From Cyanobacterium sp. Dongsha4 (GTDB taxonomy: Bacteria > Cyanobacteriota > Cyanobacteriia > Cyanobacteriales > Cyanobacteriaceae), in NCBI RefSeq assembly GCF_036345015.1, contig NZ_CP084098.1, forward strand, positions 1,315,326 to 1,379,325: a stretch of 64,000 bases of DNA, written 5' to 3'. The notes below the pieces were generated by a model, which was not told the origin of the DNA, ran no database searches, and saw only the letters and a program-made list of their open reading frames with translations. The position numbers and the translations under genes are program-made. Of this stretch, positions 47,365-55,318 are shown one piece after another; within the stretch, counting starts at the first letter, position 1, and every line of letters starts with the position of its first letter.

Positions 47365-48108
47365 ATGTATAAAAATCCTGATATACTCTGGTTAAGCACA
47401 AATCCTTACCTAATGCGTTTTAATTTACCAGTAATTAAATATTTATCGCAATATGTCAGTATTGGTCAATGGGAATATAAACTAACAGAAGATGAAACCA
47501 CCTCCCTTGATTTAGCGATCGAATTTTTGAATAATTATCTGGAAATGGTGAAAAAACCTGTTCATTTAGTAGGTCATAGTACCTGTGGACTATTAGGGTT
47601 GCAGTATGCGAACAAGTATCCAGAAAAAGTAAAATCTTTAACTCTTTTAGGTGTCGGAATTAATCCTGCTTTAGACTGGATAAGTTATTATTATTTATTG
47701 CGAAATCATTTTAAATGTAATCAAGAAGCAATTTTAACTCATTTAGCTAAATATTTATTCGGGTATCGTAATTTTTATTATCAAAAATCCTTAGTAAAAA
47801 TTCTTAAAAAAGCACTAATTTACTCTCTTTCTCCTCATTCTTTATATAGAAAATGTGATTATTTTTCAGTAGAAAAAACGGCTTATCCTTTGATGGTGTC
47901 AGGTAGTAATGATGATCAAGTGGTTTTCTGGTCTGAAATTGAAAAATGGAAATCTTATCTTAAACCTGAAGATTATATCTGGCAATGTCCAAACGGAGAA
48001 CATTTTTTTCACTACTTTCAACCAAAACTATTAGGTGATCAAATACTTAATTTTTGGTCATCATTAGAGCATTCTGTTAACTATAAATTAGCAATAAAAA
48101 ATTATTAA
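47365..48108 (+). CDS. Alpha/beta hydrolase with altered nucleophile elbow
   Basis: A 247-residue alpha/beta hydrolase-fold protein with no signal peptide. The nucleophile elbow reads LVGHSTCGLLGLQYA, so the usual GxSxG is GHSTC: the serine is present but the last glycine is cysteine. The likely acid is in MVSGSNDDQVV and the histidine in NGEHFFHYF. The substrate is unknown. It may be an enzyme with relaxed geometry or a non-enzymatic relative. A gene for it stands alone between aroF-slr1601-like and lysA. Confidence 0.78.
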   Translation: MYKNPDILWLSTNPYLMRFNLPVIKYLSQYVSIGQWEYKLTEDETTSLDLAIEFLNNYLEMVKKPVHLVGHSTCGLLGLQYANKYPEKVKSLTLLGVGINPALDWISYYYLLRNHFKCNQEAILTHLAKYLFGYRNFYYQKSLVKILKKALIYSLSPHSLYRKCDYFSVEKTAYPLMVSGSNDDQVVFWSEIEKWKSYLKPEDYIWQCPNGEHFFHYFQPKLLGDQILNFWSSLEHSVNYKLAIKNY

Positions 48109-48340
48109 TAAAATTGTTTAAATCCTATTTATTGCTCAAGGGAAAAAGAATTAAAAATCATTTAACCTGACACCTCATATTTGCTATTATCACTTAGTTT
48201 CTGTGTACTATTGCAAGATTAGAATCTGGGTTTATGGTAGAAAAAGCAATTTAACAAAGAGTCTAATCGTATCAAAATTCAGTTAAAATGAGAGATTAAA
48301 CAAATAAACTTACTATTATAGAAAAAATAACGTCTAGTAA

Positions 48341-49741
48341 ATGCTATTAACGGAAAAATTAAGCGGTGAAAAATTGGTCAATTCCTCTAATTCACCTTCT
48401 CCTAACCAAAGATTATTGCCCCTCACAGCAAAAATTAACGATAAAAATCACCTCGAAATTGGTGGTTGTGATGTCGTAGATTTAGTTGAGCAGTATGGCT
48501 CTCCTTTATACATTCTTGATGAAAAAACATTGCGCACCTGTGCCATTCAATATCGGGATGCTTTTAAAGAATATTACGCAGGAGAGTCTCAGGTTATTTA
48601 CGCCTCCAAAGCGTGGAGTTGTATGGCAATTGTGAGTATTCTTGCCAGTGAAGGTATTGGTTTTGACGTAGTTTCGGGAGGTGAGCTTTTCACCACAACC
48701 AAAGCCTTAGAAATGAGTGGCTATAATGGGGATGACATCAAGGGAAAAATTTATCTTCACGGAAATAATAAGTCTATAGCAGAATTAGAACTAGCTATCG
48801 ATGCAGGATGTAAAGTTATAGTTGATAATTGGTTAGAATTGGAAACTCTTGCTCAATTAACCGCTAAAAAAGAACAATCAGCGAAAATTTTAATTCGTTT
48901 AACCCCCGGTATCGAATGTCATACCCATGAATATATCCGCACTGGTAGTATTGACAGCAAATTTGGCTTTGACTTAAATCAATTAGAGGCTGTTTTCACA
49001 TTCATCAAAGAACAAAATTTCATTGAGTGTATTGGTTTACACGCCCATATCGGTTCACAAATTTTTGAACTTGAGCCTCACAATGATTTAGGGGGTGTAT
49101 TAGCAGATTGGTTTAAAAAAGCCCTTGATTATGGTTTACCCCTCACTGAGTTAAATGTAGGCGGTGGTTTAGGAATCCGTTATACTGAATCTGATGATCC
49201 TCCAAGTATTGCTGATTGGGTTAAAACTGTTGCCACCGCAGTAACTAAAGCCTGTGAAGAAAGAGGTTTAGCTTTGCCCAAGTTAATTGCCGAACCCGGA
49301 CGCTCTATGGTAGCCACCTCTTGTATTACTGCCTATACAGTGGGAGGAAAAAAAGTAATTCCTGATGTGAGAACTTATATTTCTGTTGATGGGGGAATGT
49401 CAGATAATCCTCGCCCAATTACCTATCAATCCTTGTATCAAATGGCGATCGCATCTAAAATGGATCAAGAACATAGTGAAACTGTTACTGTAGCGGGAAA
49501 ACACTGCGAATCAGGGGATATTCTGATTAAAGATATTCAATTACCAGATACTAACCCCAATGATATTTTAGTTGTATTTGCCACAGGGGCTTATAACTAT
49601 AGTATGGCTTCTAATTACAACCGTATTGGAAGACCCGCCGCAGTTTTAGTTAATGAAGGCGAAAGCAGTTTAATTATTCGTAGAGAAACCTATGATGATT
49701 TAGTCAGACAGGATTTGTTACCTAGCAGACTTACCCAGTAG
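48341..49741 (+). CDS. lysA: Diaminopimelate decarboxylase
   Basis: PLP enzyme making L-lysine from meso-diaminopimelate. The PLP lysine is Lys90 in VIYASKAWS. Further motifs are HAHIGSQIFE, NVGGGLGIRY, AEPGRSMVA and KHCESGD, the last supplying the catalytic cysteine from the partner subunit. At 466 residues it is slightly long because of a non-conserved N-terminal extension of about 45 residues, common in cyanobacteria. Confidence 0.96.
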   Translation: MLLTEKLSGEKLVNSSNSPSPNQRLLPLTAKINDKNHLEIGGCDVVDLVEQYGSPLYILDEKTLRTCAIQYRDAFKEYYAGESQVIYASKAWSCMAIVSILASEGIGFDVVSGGELFTTTKALEMSGYNGDDIKGKIYLHGNNKSIAELELAIDAGCKVIVDNWLELETLAQLTAKKEQSAKILIRLTPGIECHTHEYIRTGSIDSKFGFDLNQLEAVFTFIKEQNFIECIGLHAHIGSQIFELEPHNDLGGVLADWFKKALDYGLPLTELNVGGGLGIRYTESDDPPSIADWVKTVATAVTKACEERGLALPKLIAEPGRSMVATSCITAYTVGGKKVIPDVRTYISVDGGMSDNPRPITYQSLYQMAIASKMDQEHSETVTVAGKHCESGDILIKDIQLPDTNPNDILVVFATGAYNYSMASNYNRIGRPAAVLVNEGESSLIIRRETYDDLVRQDLLPSRLTQ

Positions 49742-49871
49742 TCATTTTATCGTTGAGGTGTTAGGGTGTTAGGGAGAAGTTAAGAAAGTGAATAAAACTC
49801 TGTTGCCAGACACGAAGTTGCCTACCAAGCACCAATAATTTACATGACGACAAGCAAGAGAGACACTTCTC

Positions 49872-51164
49872 TTAATTCAACAATTGTCGGGTTTCGGTGG
49901 CGGCTTTTTTCATGGCACTTTCAGGAGTCATAGTTTGAGTTAGTGCCGCACTTAAATATCTTTGTAGAATGTCTGACGCTTGGGCATATTGAGCAATAGG
50001 TGGACGCAATACGGAATTTTCTACTACTGTTAATAGTTGAGGGTAATAAGGATATTTTTCAACTATTTGAGGATCATTAAAAAGAGATTTTCGGCTAGGC
50101 ACATAGCCCGTTTCTAAGATAAAATCCCTTTGTGAGTCTTCGCTAGTAATAAATTCAATAACTCGCCATGCTTCTTCTGGATGTTTCGTGTTTTTTGACA
50201 TTCCTAATCCCCATCCTCCTTGACAAGCTCCGCTTTGATGTTGGGTTTGGTGTACCATTGGTTTAAGGGAGAATTTCCCCGCTATTTCTGATTTACTGGC
50301 TAATCCTGCCACATAAGGCCAGTTTCGTAAAAATACGGTTTGTCCATTTTCAAAAATGCGACGGGTTTCTTCTTCTGCATAGGTTGTGACACCAGAGGGA
50401 GAAATTCCTTTTTTAATAGTATCTAATAAAAACTGCACAGATGCGATCGCTTCTGGTGAATCTAAACCCACTTCTAAGGTGTCTGGATTAATCCAATAAC
50501 CACCAAAACCCTGTAAAACTTCCACAAACATGGCAGAAAGTCCCTCATATTGTCTTCCTTGCCATACATAACCCCATTTTGCTTCCCCTTTTGCCTGTAA
50601 ATCTTGAGAAATATTGATTAATTCGGTAAAAGTTTGAGGGGGATTATAACCATTTTTTTCTAACAAATCCGTACGATAATAAAGCATACCACCATCGGAG
50701 CGAAAAGGAATTCGATAAAGAGAATCTTGATATTTTCCCCCCTCTACATCTCCCTTTAAAAACTGTTTTAATTCATTTTCACTGATAAAGTTATTCAGGG
50801 GTTGTAACCAATTAGCCGCCGCAAATTTTTGAACCCAAACTATATCTAAATAAACTAAATCATAGGGTGAATCCCCCAATAAAAAAGCAGAGGTATATAA
50901 ATCTTCTACTAAATTAGTGGCATTGGGTGCGGAAATAATTTCTAAATCAATATCAGGATTTTCCCTTTCAAATTTTTCCACTAAGTTTTGCCATTGTGCC
51001 GCTTCTAGGGCTTGTATCATCAAAGTTATAGTTGTTTTTTCTGTACTGTAAACAACATTTACTAACACAAAAAATAAAATTATTAATAAAATTGAAATAT
51101 ATCTAAATTGTTTCTTTAAAAAACTTAATAAACTATTAATTCTAAAAGAAAATTGAAAAGACAT
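49872..51164 (-). CDS. ABC transporter sugar-binding protein (SBP family 1)
   Basis: Periplasmic binding protein of 430 residues for a carbohydrate importer. An N-terminal hydrophobic segment (ISILLIILFFVLVNVVYS) exports it, but there is no lipobox cysteine after it, so it is probably membrane-anchored or soluble. The family fold is clear: ITLMIQALEAAQWQNLVEKF, LVYLDIVWVQKFA, GMLYYRTDLLEKNG. It resembles trehalose/sucrose and glucosylglycerol binding proteins. No permease or ATPase is adjacent. Confidence 0.88.
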   Translation of the reverse strand: MSFQFSFRINSLLSFLKKQFRYISILLIILFFVLVNVVYSTEKTTITLMIQALEAAQWQNLVEKFERENPDIDLEIISAPNATNLVEDLYTSAFLLGDSPYDLVYLDIVWVQKFAAANWLQPLNNFISENELKQFLKGDVEGGKYQDSLYRIPFRSDGGMLYYRTDLLEKNGYNPPQTFTELINISQDLQAKGEAKWGYVWQGRQYEGLSAMFVEVLQGFGGYWINPDTLEVGLDSPEAIASVQFLLDTIKKGISPSGVTTYAEEETRRIFENGQTVFLRNWPYVAGLASKSEIAGKFSLKPMVHQTQHQSGACQGGWGLGMSKNTKHPEEAWRVIEFITSEDSQRDFILETGYVPSRKSLFNDPQIVEKYPYYPQLLTVVENSVLRPPIAQYAQASDILQRYLSAALTQTMTPESAMKKAATETRQLLN

Positions 51165-51313
51165 GACTTAAAATTTGTTCTCTCAATAATTCCTTTTTAT
51201 CCTAAAGTAATATCCTAATCTTGTCAAAACCTTAATTTTTATTTTTAGAATGAGTAACAATAAAAATTTTATAAGATTTTCTGATGTTGTTAAGAAAAAA
51301 GCCAATTAGTAAA

Positions 51314-51348
51314 TAACTAATAACTAATAACTAATAACTCTTAACTCT
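51314..51348 (+). repeat. 7-bp tandem repeat array (TAACTAA x3, TAACTCT x2)
   Basis: Five units in phase, close to the stop codon of the glycosyltransferase gene at 51362. Confidence 0.9.
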
Positions 51349-51361
51349 TAGCTTTGAACCC

Positions 51362-52060
51362 CTAATTACTTTTTATTTGCCGATAAAACCTAGCTAGTTT
51401 TTCTGTATTTATTCCCATATAATAACCAATAATAATTAATTGATTTATTAATGTGGTTTTAACTATTCCTAATTTTTCCCAACGTCTTGCAGAAGTAATT
51501 ACTGCTTCGGAACTAATATAAATTTTTCCTTTTTTATTCAACCTTTTTATTAAATCAAAATCTTCCATGATTGCTAAATTTTTAAAGCCTCCTATTTCTT
51601 CAAATATTTTTTTCTTGATAAATATTCCTTGATCTCCATAGGGTAAAGAAAAAAGATGCGATCGCATTTTAATCATTGTTTCTAATAATCGGAAAATGAT
51701 TTTATCACTATCTATTTTTAGTAAAAAAGCTCCTACAATGAAGTTATTTTTATTAACAATATTAATAATTATTTGAGGAAAATTATGAGGAAGAATAGTA
51801 TCACCATGTAAAAATAAAAGTATATCTCCTTGGGCAGATTTTGCTCCCAAATTCATTTGATAACTACGATTCAAGATAGGAGAAGAAAGACATTTAAAAC
51901 CGGCTTGATAAATTAAGTTAATAGTATTATCTTGACTACCCCCATCCACAAACAAAATTTCCACATGAGGATACTGCTTGAGAATAGGAATAGTTTTTAG
52001 TAACATCTTTTCTTCATTAATAACAGGGATAATGATACTAATTTTGAGGGGTAAGTTCAT
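51362..52060 (-). CDS. TIGR04283 family glycosyltransferase (family 2)
   Basis: A 232-residue GT-A glycosyltransferase. The N-terminus ISIIIPVINEEKMLLKTI, FVDGGSQDNT and HGDTILP (donor DxD-like) match TIGR04283, a family linked in some bacteria to arsenosugar biosynthesis. No arsenic gene is nearby, so that role is not supported. Its start overlaps the end of the upstream peptidase gene by 23 bases, so the two are translationally coupled. Confidence 0.85.
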   Translation of the reverse strand: MNLPLKISIIIPVINEEKMLLKTIPILKQYPHVEILFVDGGSQDNTINLIYQAGFKCLSSPILNRSYQMNLGAKSAQGDILLFLHGDTILPHNFPQIIINIVNKNNFIVGAFLLKIDSDKIIFRLLETMIKMRSHLFSLPYGDQGIFIKKKIFEEIGGFKNLAIMEDFDLIKRLNKKGKIYISSEAVITSARRWEKLGIVKTTLINQLIIIGYYMGINTEKLARFYRQIKSN

Positions 52061-52748
52061 TTAATTGGGAGGATTTTACTTCTTCAATTATTGCTTGACA
52101 CTCGGTAACAGATAATCTTTTTCCCATAGCTTCTACCAGAGCAAAATAAGCATCTTTATATTTTTCAATTAAAGTTTCTGCTTGTAAAATAGCTAATCTT
52201 TGTTTAATTTTTATTTGACTATAATTTATTCCTAAACTTTTATAAATTTCCGATAATTTTTGATTGTCTTCTTCTCCTCCTTCACTATTTTTATATACTA
52301 ATTTTTCGGCGGCAATTCCTGCCATTAAAACAATAGCAAAACGTTCTGTTAACAAATTTAATTCCCTTAAATCTTGCCCTTTTTCTTCTAAAAAGCGGGT
52401 ATCAAACATTACCCCTCCTGAACCTAAATTATTAATTTTCATATTTTCCCAAGGAGTTAAAGTATAACCAGTAATAGGAATTTCGTATAAATAAGCTGTT
52501 AAAAAATGTCCCGCTTCGTGATGAATAATCCGTTGTTTTTGCTCTTCCGAAAGAAATAAATTTAAAAATAAATTAGTTCCCTGATTTCCCCACGCTAAAG
52601 TATCCACAGTGACTAAACTCAGTAAAACAAAAGTGATTGTAGCAGGAATAAAAGGAGAAATACTTAATAAAGGACCAACTAACACTAATAAAGTAATAGA
52701 AAAAATACCGATAGCGAGAATATTTAAACCAATGTCGTTTTTTTCCAT
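52038..52748 (-). CDS. FtsH-like M41 metallopeptidase domain without AAA module
   Basis: A 236-residue membrane protein. Two hydrophobic helices (about 10-55) precede a peptidase domain with the zinc motif HEAGH (in IIHHEAGHFLTAYLYE) and the C-terminal helical region of FtsH (AGIAAEKLVY). The AAA+ ATPase domain is absent, so it cannot unfold substrates itself. Similar stand-alone proteins occur in cyanobacteria and plastids. The gene's end overlaps the glycosyltransferase start by 23 bases. Confidence 0.85.
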   Translation of the reverse strand: MEKNDIGLNILAIGIFSITLLVLVGPLLSISPFIPATITFVLLSLVTVDTLAWGNQGTNLFLNLFLSEEQKQRIIHHEAGHFLTAYLYEIPITGYTLTPWENMKINNLGSGGVMFDTRFLEEKGQDLRELNLLTERFAIVLMAGIAAEKLVYKNSEGGEEDNQKLSEIYKSLGINYSQIKIKQRLAILQAETLIEKYKDAYFALVEAMGKRLSVTECQAIIEEVKSSQLNELTPQN

Positions 52749-52919
52749 AAAGCTAATTAAAAAATTTATGTATTAATATAACAATCCTAAATGATTTCTC
52801 AAAAATTAATGGACAACAGAAAAAGTTAGGTAAATGAAAATCGGGAATCGTTATCTAAATAAATTATTAATTTTCCCAATTTTGTAGCCAAAGTATCTTC
52901 TAAAGGTTAGTAAAAGTCT

Positions 52920-52937
52920 GATATTGTTAACAATATC
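52920..52937. promoter_or_regulatory. Perfect 18-bp palindrome just upstream of glnN
   Basis: GATATTGTTAACAATATC, 21 bases before the glnN start. It could be an operator or a 5'-UTR hairpin. It is not the NtcA consensus (GTA-N8-TAC). Confidence 0.55.
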
Positions 52938-52958
52938 TTAATCAAAATCTATGATGTT

Positions 52959-55133
52959 ATGAGCGGAAATAAATCACGGGTTCAAGCCATTTACGAAATC
53001 ACTAATCGCAAAGTTAAGCCCTTCAAGACTCCTAAAAAACTAGAAGAAATGTGGGCTACAGATGTTTTCACCTTAGCGAAAATGCAAGAATCTTTGCCCA
53101 AAAGTGTGTTTAAATCTTTGAAAAAAACCATTCAAACTGGTGAACCTCTGGATGTATCCATTGCAGATGTAGTCGCTACAGCTATGAGAGATTGGGCAAT
53201 TTCTAAGAATGCTCTCTATTATGCCCACGTGTTTTATCCTTTAACCAATTCTACGGCAGAAAAACACGATAGTTTCGTTTCAGTGCAGGGAGATGGTTCG
53301 GTAATATCTGAATTTTCGGGTAAAGTTTTAGTAAAAGGCGAACCCGACGGCTCATCTTTCCCTAATGGTGGTATTCGTTCCACTTTTGAGGCTAGAGGTT
53401 ATACTGCTTGGGATGTTACTAGCCCTGCTTATGTCATGGAAACTGACAACGGTGTCACCTTGTGTATTCCTACTGTATTTGTTTCTTGGACAGGAGAAGC
53501 TCTCGATAAAAAAACCCCTCTACTGCGATCGAACTCTGCCGTTAATAAATCTGCTCGTAGAGTATTAGAATTGTTAGGACATACAGACATAGCCCCTGTG
53601 AGTTCTAGTTGTGGAGCAGAACAAGAATACTTCCTTGTGGACTCTCATTTTGCCCATTATCGTCCCGACTTACTTCTTGCAGGAAGAACCTTATTAGGAA
53701 AACCCCCGGCTAAAGGTCAAGAATTTGATGATCACTATTTTGGTGCAATTCCCGAACGAGTACAAATTTTCATGCAGGATGTGGAAGAGTGCTTATATCG
53801 CCTAGGTATTCCCGCTAAAACCCGTCATAATGAAGTTGCCCCCGGACAATTTGAAATAGCACCCTTTTTTGAATCCGCCAACGTTGCCACAGATCATCAA
53901 CAGCTAACTATGACCATTTTAAGACAAATGGCGAAAAAACATGGCTTTACCTGTTTACTCCACGAAAAACCCTTTGCAGGAATTAATGGCTCTGGAAAAC
54001 ACGTTAACTGGTCTGTAGGAAATCGTACTCAAGGTAATTTATTAGACCCCGGAGATACTCCCCATGCCAATGCTCAATTTTTGGTCTTCTGTGGAGCAGT
54101 AATTCGAGGTGTTCATAAATACGGAACTCTCTTAAGAGCAGTGGTAGCAACCGCCAGTAATGACCATCGCTTAGGAGCAAACGAAGCACCTCCAGCTATT
54201 ATCTCTATTTATTTAGGAACTCAATTAGAGGATGTATTTGAGCAGATTCGCAAAGGTGAAATAACAGGCTCTCAATTAGCACAGGTAATGAATATCGGAG
54301 TGGATACTTTACCTGAAATTCCGAAAGACCCCGGAGACAGAAATAGAACTTCCCCCTTCGCTTTTACTGGTAATCGTTTCGAGTTTCGAGCAGTGGGTTC
54401 AAATCAATCCGTTGCAGGTCCTTTAGTGGCAATGAATACCATTTTGGCAGATTCTTTGAATTGGATTGCAGACAAACTAGAGGAAGAATTAAAACAGGGT
54501 ACTGAGTTAAATACGGCGATTCAGAAAATCCTCAAGGAAATAATGGAAAAACATGGCAATGTAATTTTCGGAGGCAATGGCTACTCAGAAGAATGGCATA
54601 AAATGGCAGTAGAAGAAAGAGGATTAGCAAATCTACCTACCACCGCCGATGCTTTACCTGTTCTCAAACAAAAACATATCGAAGAATTGTTCGATCGCAT
54701 GGGAGTCCTTTCTCCGAAAGAGTTAGAAAGCCGTTTTGAAGTTTATTCAGAACAATATCTATTATCTTTAGAGGTAGAAGCTAAATTAGTGGTGAATATG
54801 GCAAAAACCATTGTTTATCCTACGGCAATGAAATATTTATCTCAGCTTATGAATACCCTTTCTAGTTTGAAAGATGTAGGTTTAGAAGGAGATTTAACTA
54901 TTGTAAAACAAGTTTCAACCTTAACTAATGAAATGATGGTTCAGGTACAAAAATTACAAGATGCCATTTCTGTTCATGATTTTGAAAGTACCGAGGCTAA
55001 GTTACAGTATTTTGCTAAAACTGTTCGAGTTTTAATGGATGAAATTCGTCAATATACTGATGCGTTGGAAGCGGAAATTGCTGACGAATTATGGCCTTTA
55101 CCAACCTATCAAGAAATGTTATTCATTAAATAA
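52959..55133 (+). CDS. glnN: Type III glutamine synthetase
   Basis: Makes glutamine from glutamate and ammonia using ATP, the entry point of nitrogen assimilation. At 724 residues it is the long GSIII form, which in cyanobacteria is induced by nitrogen starvation. Conserved motifs: [60 protein letters not shown]. The start ATG 52959 follows a perfect palindrome by 21 bases. Confidence 0.97.
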   Translation: MSGNKSRVQAIYEITNRKVKPFKTPKKLEEMWATDVFTLAKMQESLPKSVFKSLKKTIQTGEPLDVSIADVVATAMRDWAISKNALYYAHVFYPLTNSTAEKHDSFVSVQGDGSVISEFSGKVLVKGEPDGSSFPNGGIRSTFEARGYTAWDVTSPAYVMETDNGVTLCIPTVFVSWTGEALDKKTPLLRSNSAVNKSARRVLELLGHTDIAPVSSSCGAEQEYFLVDSHFAHYRPDLLLAGRTLLGKPPAKGQEFDDHYFGAIPERVQIFMQDVEECLYRLGIPAKTRHNEVAPGQFEIAPFFESANVATDHQQLTMTILRQMAKKHGFTCLLHEKPFAGINGSGKHVNWSVGNRTQGNLLDPGDTPHANAQFLVFCGAVIRGVHKYGTLLRAVVATASNDHRLGANEAPPAIISIYLGTQLEDVFEQIRKGEITGSQLAQVMNIGVDTLPEIPKDPGDRNRTSPFAFTGNRFEFRAVGSNQSVAGPLVAMNTILADSLNWIADKLEEELKQGTELNTAIQKILKEIMEKHGNVIFGGNGYSEEWHKMAVEERGLANLPTTADALPVLKQKHIEELFDRMGVLSPKELESRFEVYSEQYLLSLEVEAKLVVNMAKTIVYPTAMKYLSQLMNTLSSLKDVGLEGDLTIVKQVSTLTNEMMVQVQKLQDAISVHDFESTEAKLQYFAKTVRVLMDEIRQYTDALEAEIADELWPLPTYQEMLFIK

Positions 55134-55240
55134 TCTGGGTTTGGAGTTAAGAGCTAAGGCAAAAAAGTAGTTTTTCTGTCAACTACCACCACCCTAACTT
55201 CTAACTTTTACTCATTACTCCGCTCAACTTGATACCATCA

Positions 55241-55261
55241 GGGTTGAACATTGTTCAACCC
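55241..55261 (+). repeat. Perfect hairpin of the GGGTTGAA family
   Basis: Stem GGGTTGAACA with a one-base centre; related to 10006-10026 and 31802-31823. Downstream lie 7-base units (CCTGACA-type) and the dispersed box at 55290. Confidence 0.75.
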
Positions 55262-55289
55262 CTCCTACCACCTGACACCTATCCTGATT

Positions 55290-55315
55290 CGATATTCTTA
55301 AACCGAAATGAGATT
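55290..55315 (-). repeat. Dispersed intergenic box, copy 5
   Basis: Plus-strand text CGATATTCTTAAACCGAAAT followed by GAGATT, four bases from the stop of the subtilase gene. Confidence 0.6.
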
Positions 55316-55318
55316 AGA

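Noticed and set aside
52749-52958. NtcA site upstream of glnN
   Set aside because: The nearest candidate, GTAGCCAAAGTATC, has the wrong spacing and does not end in TAC.
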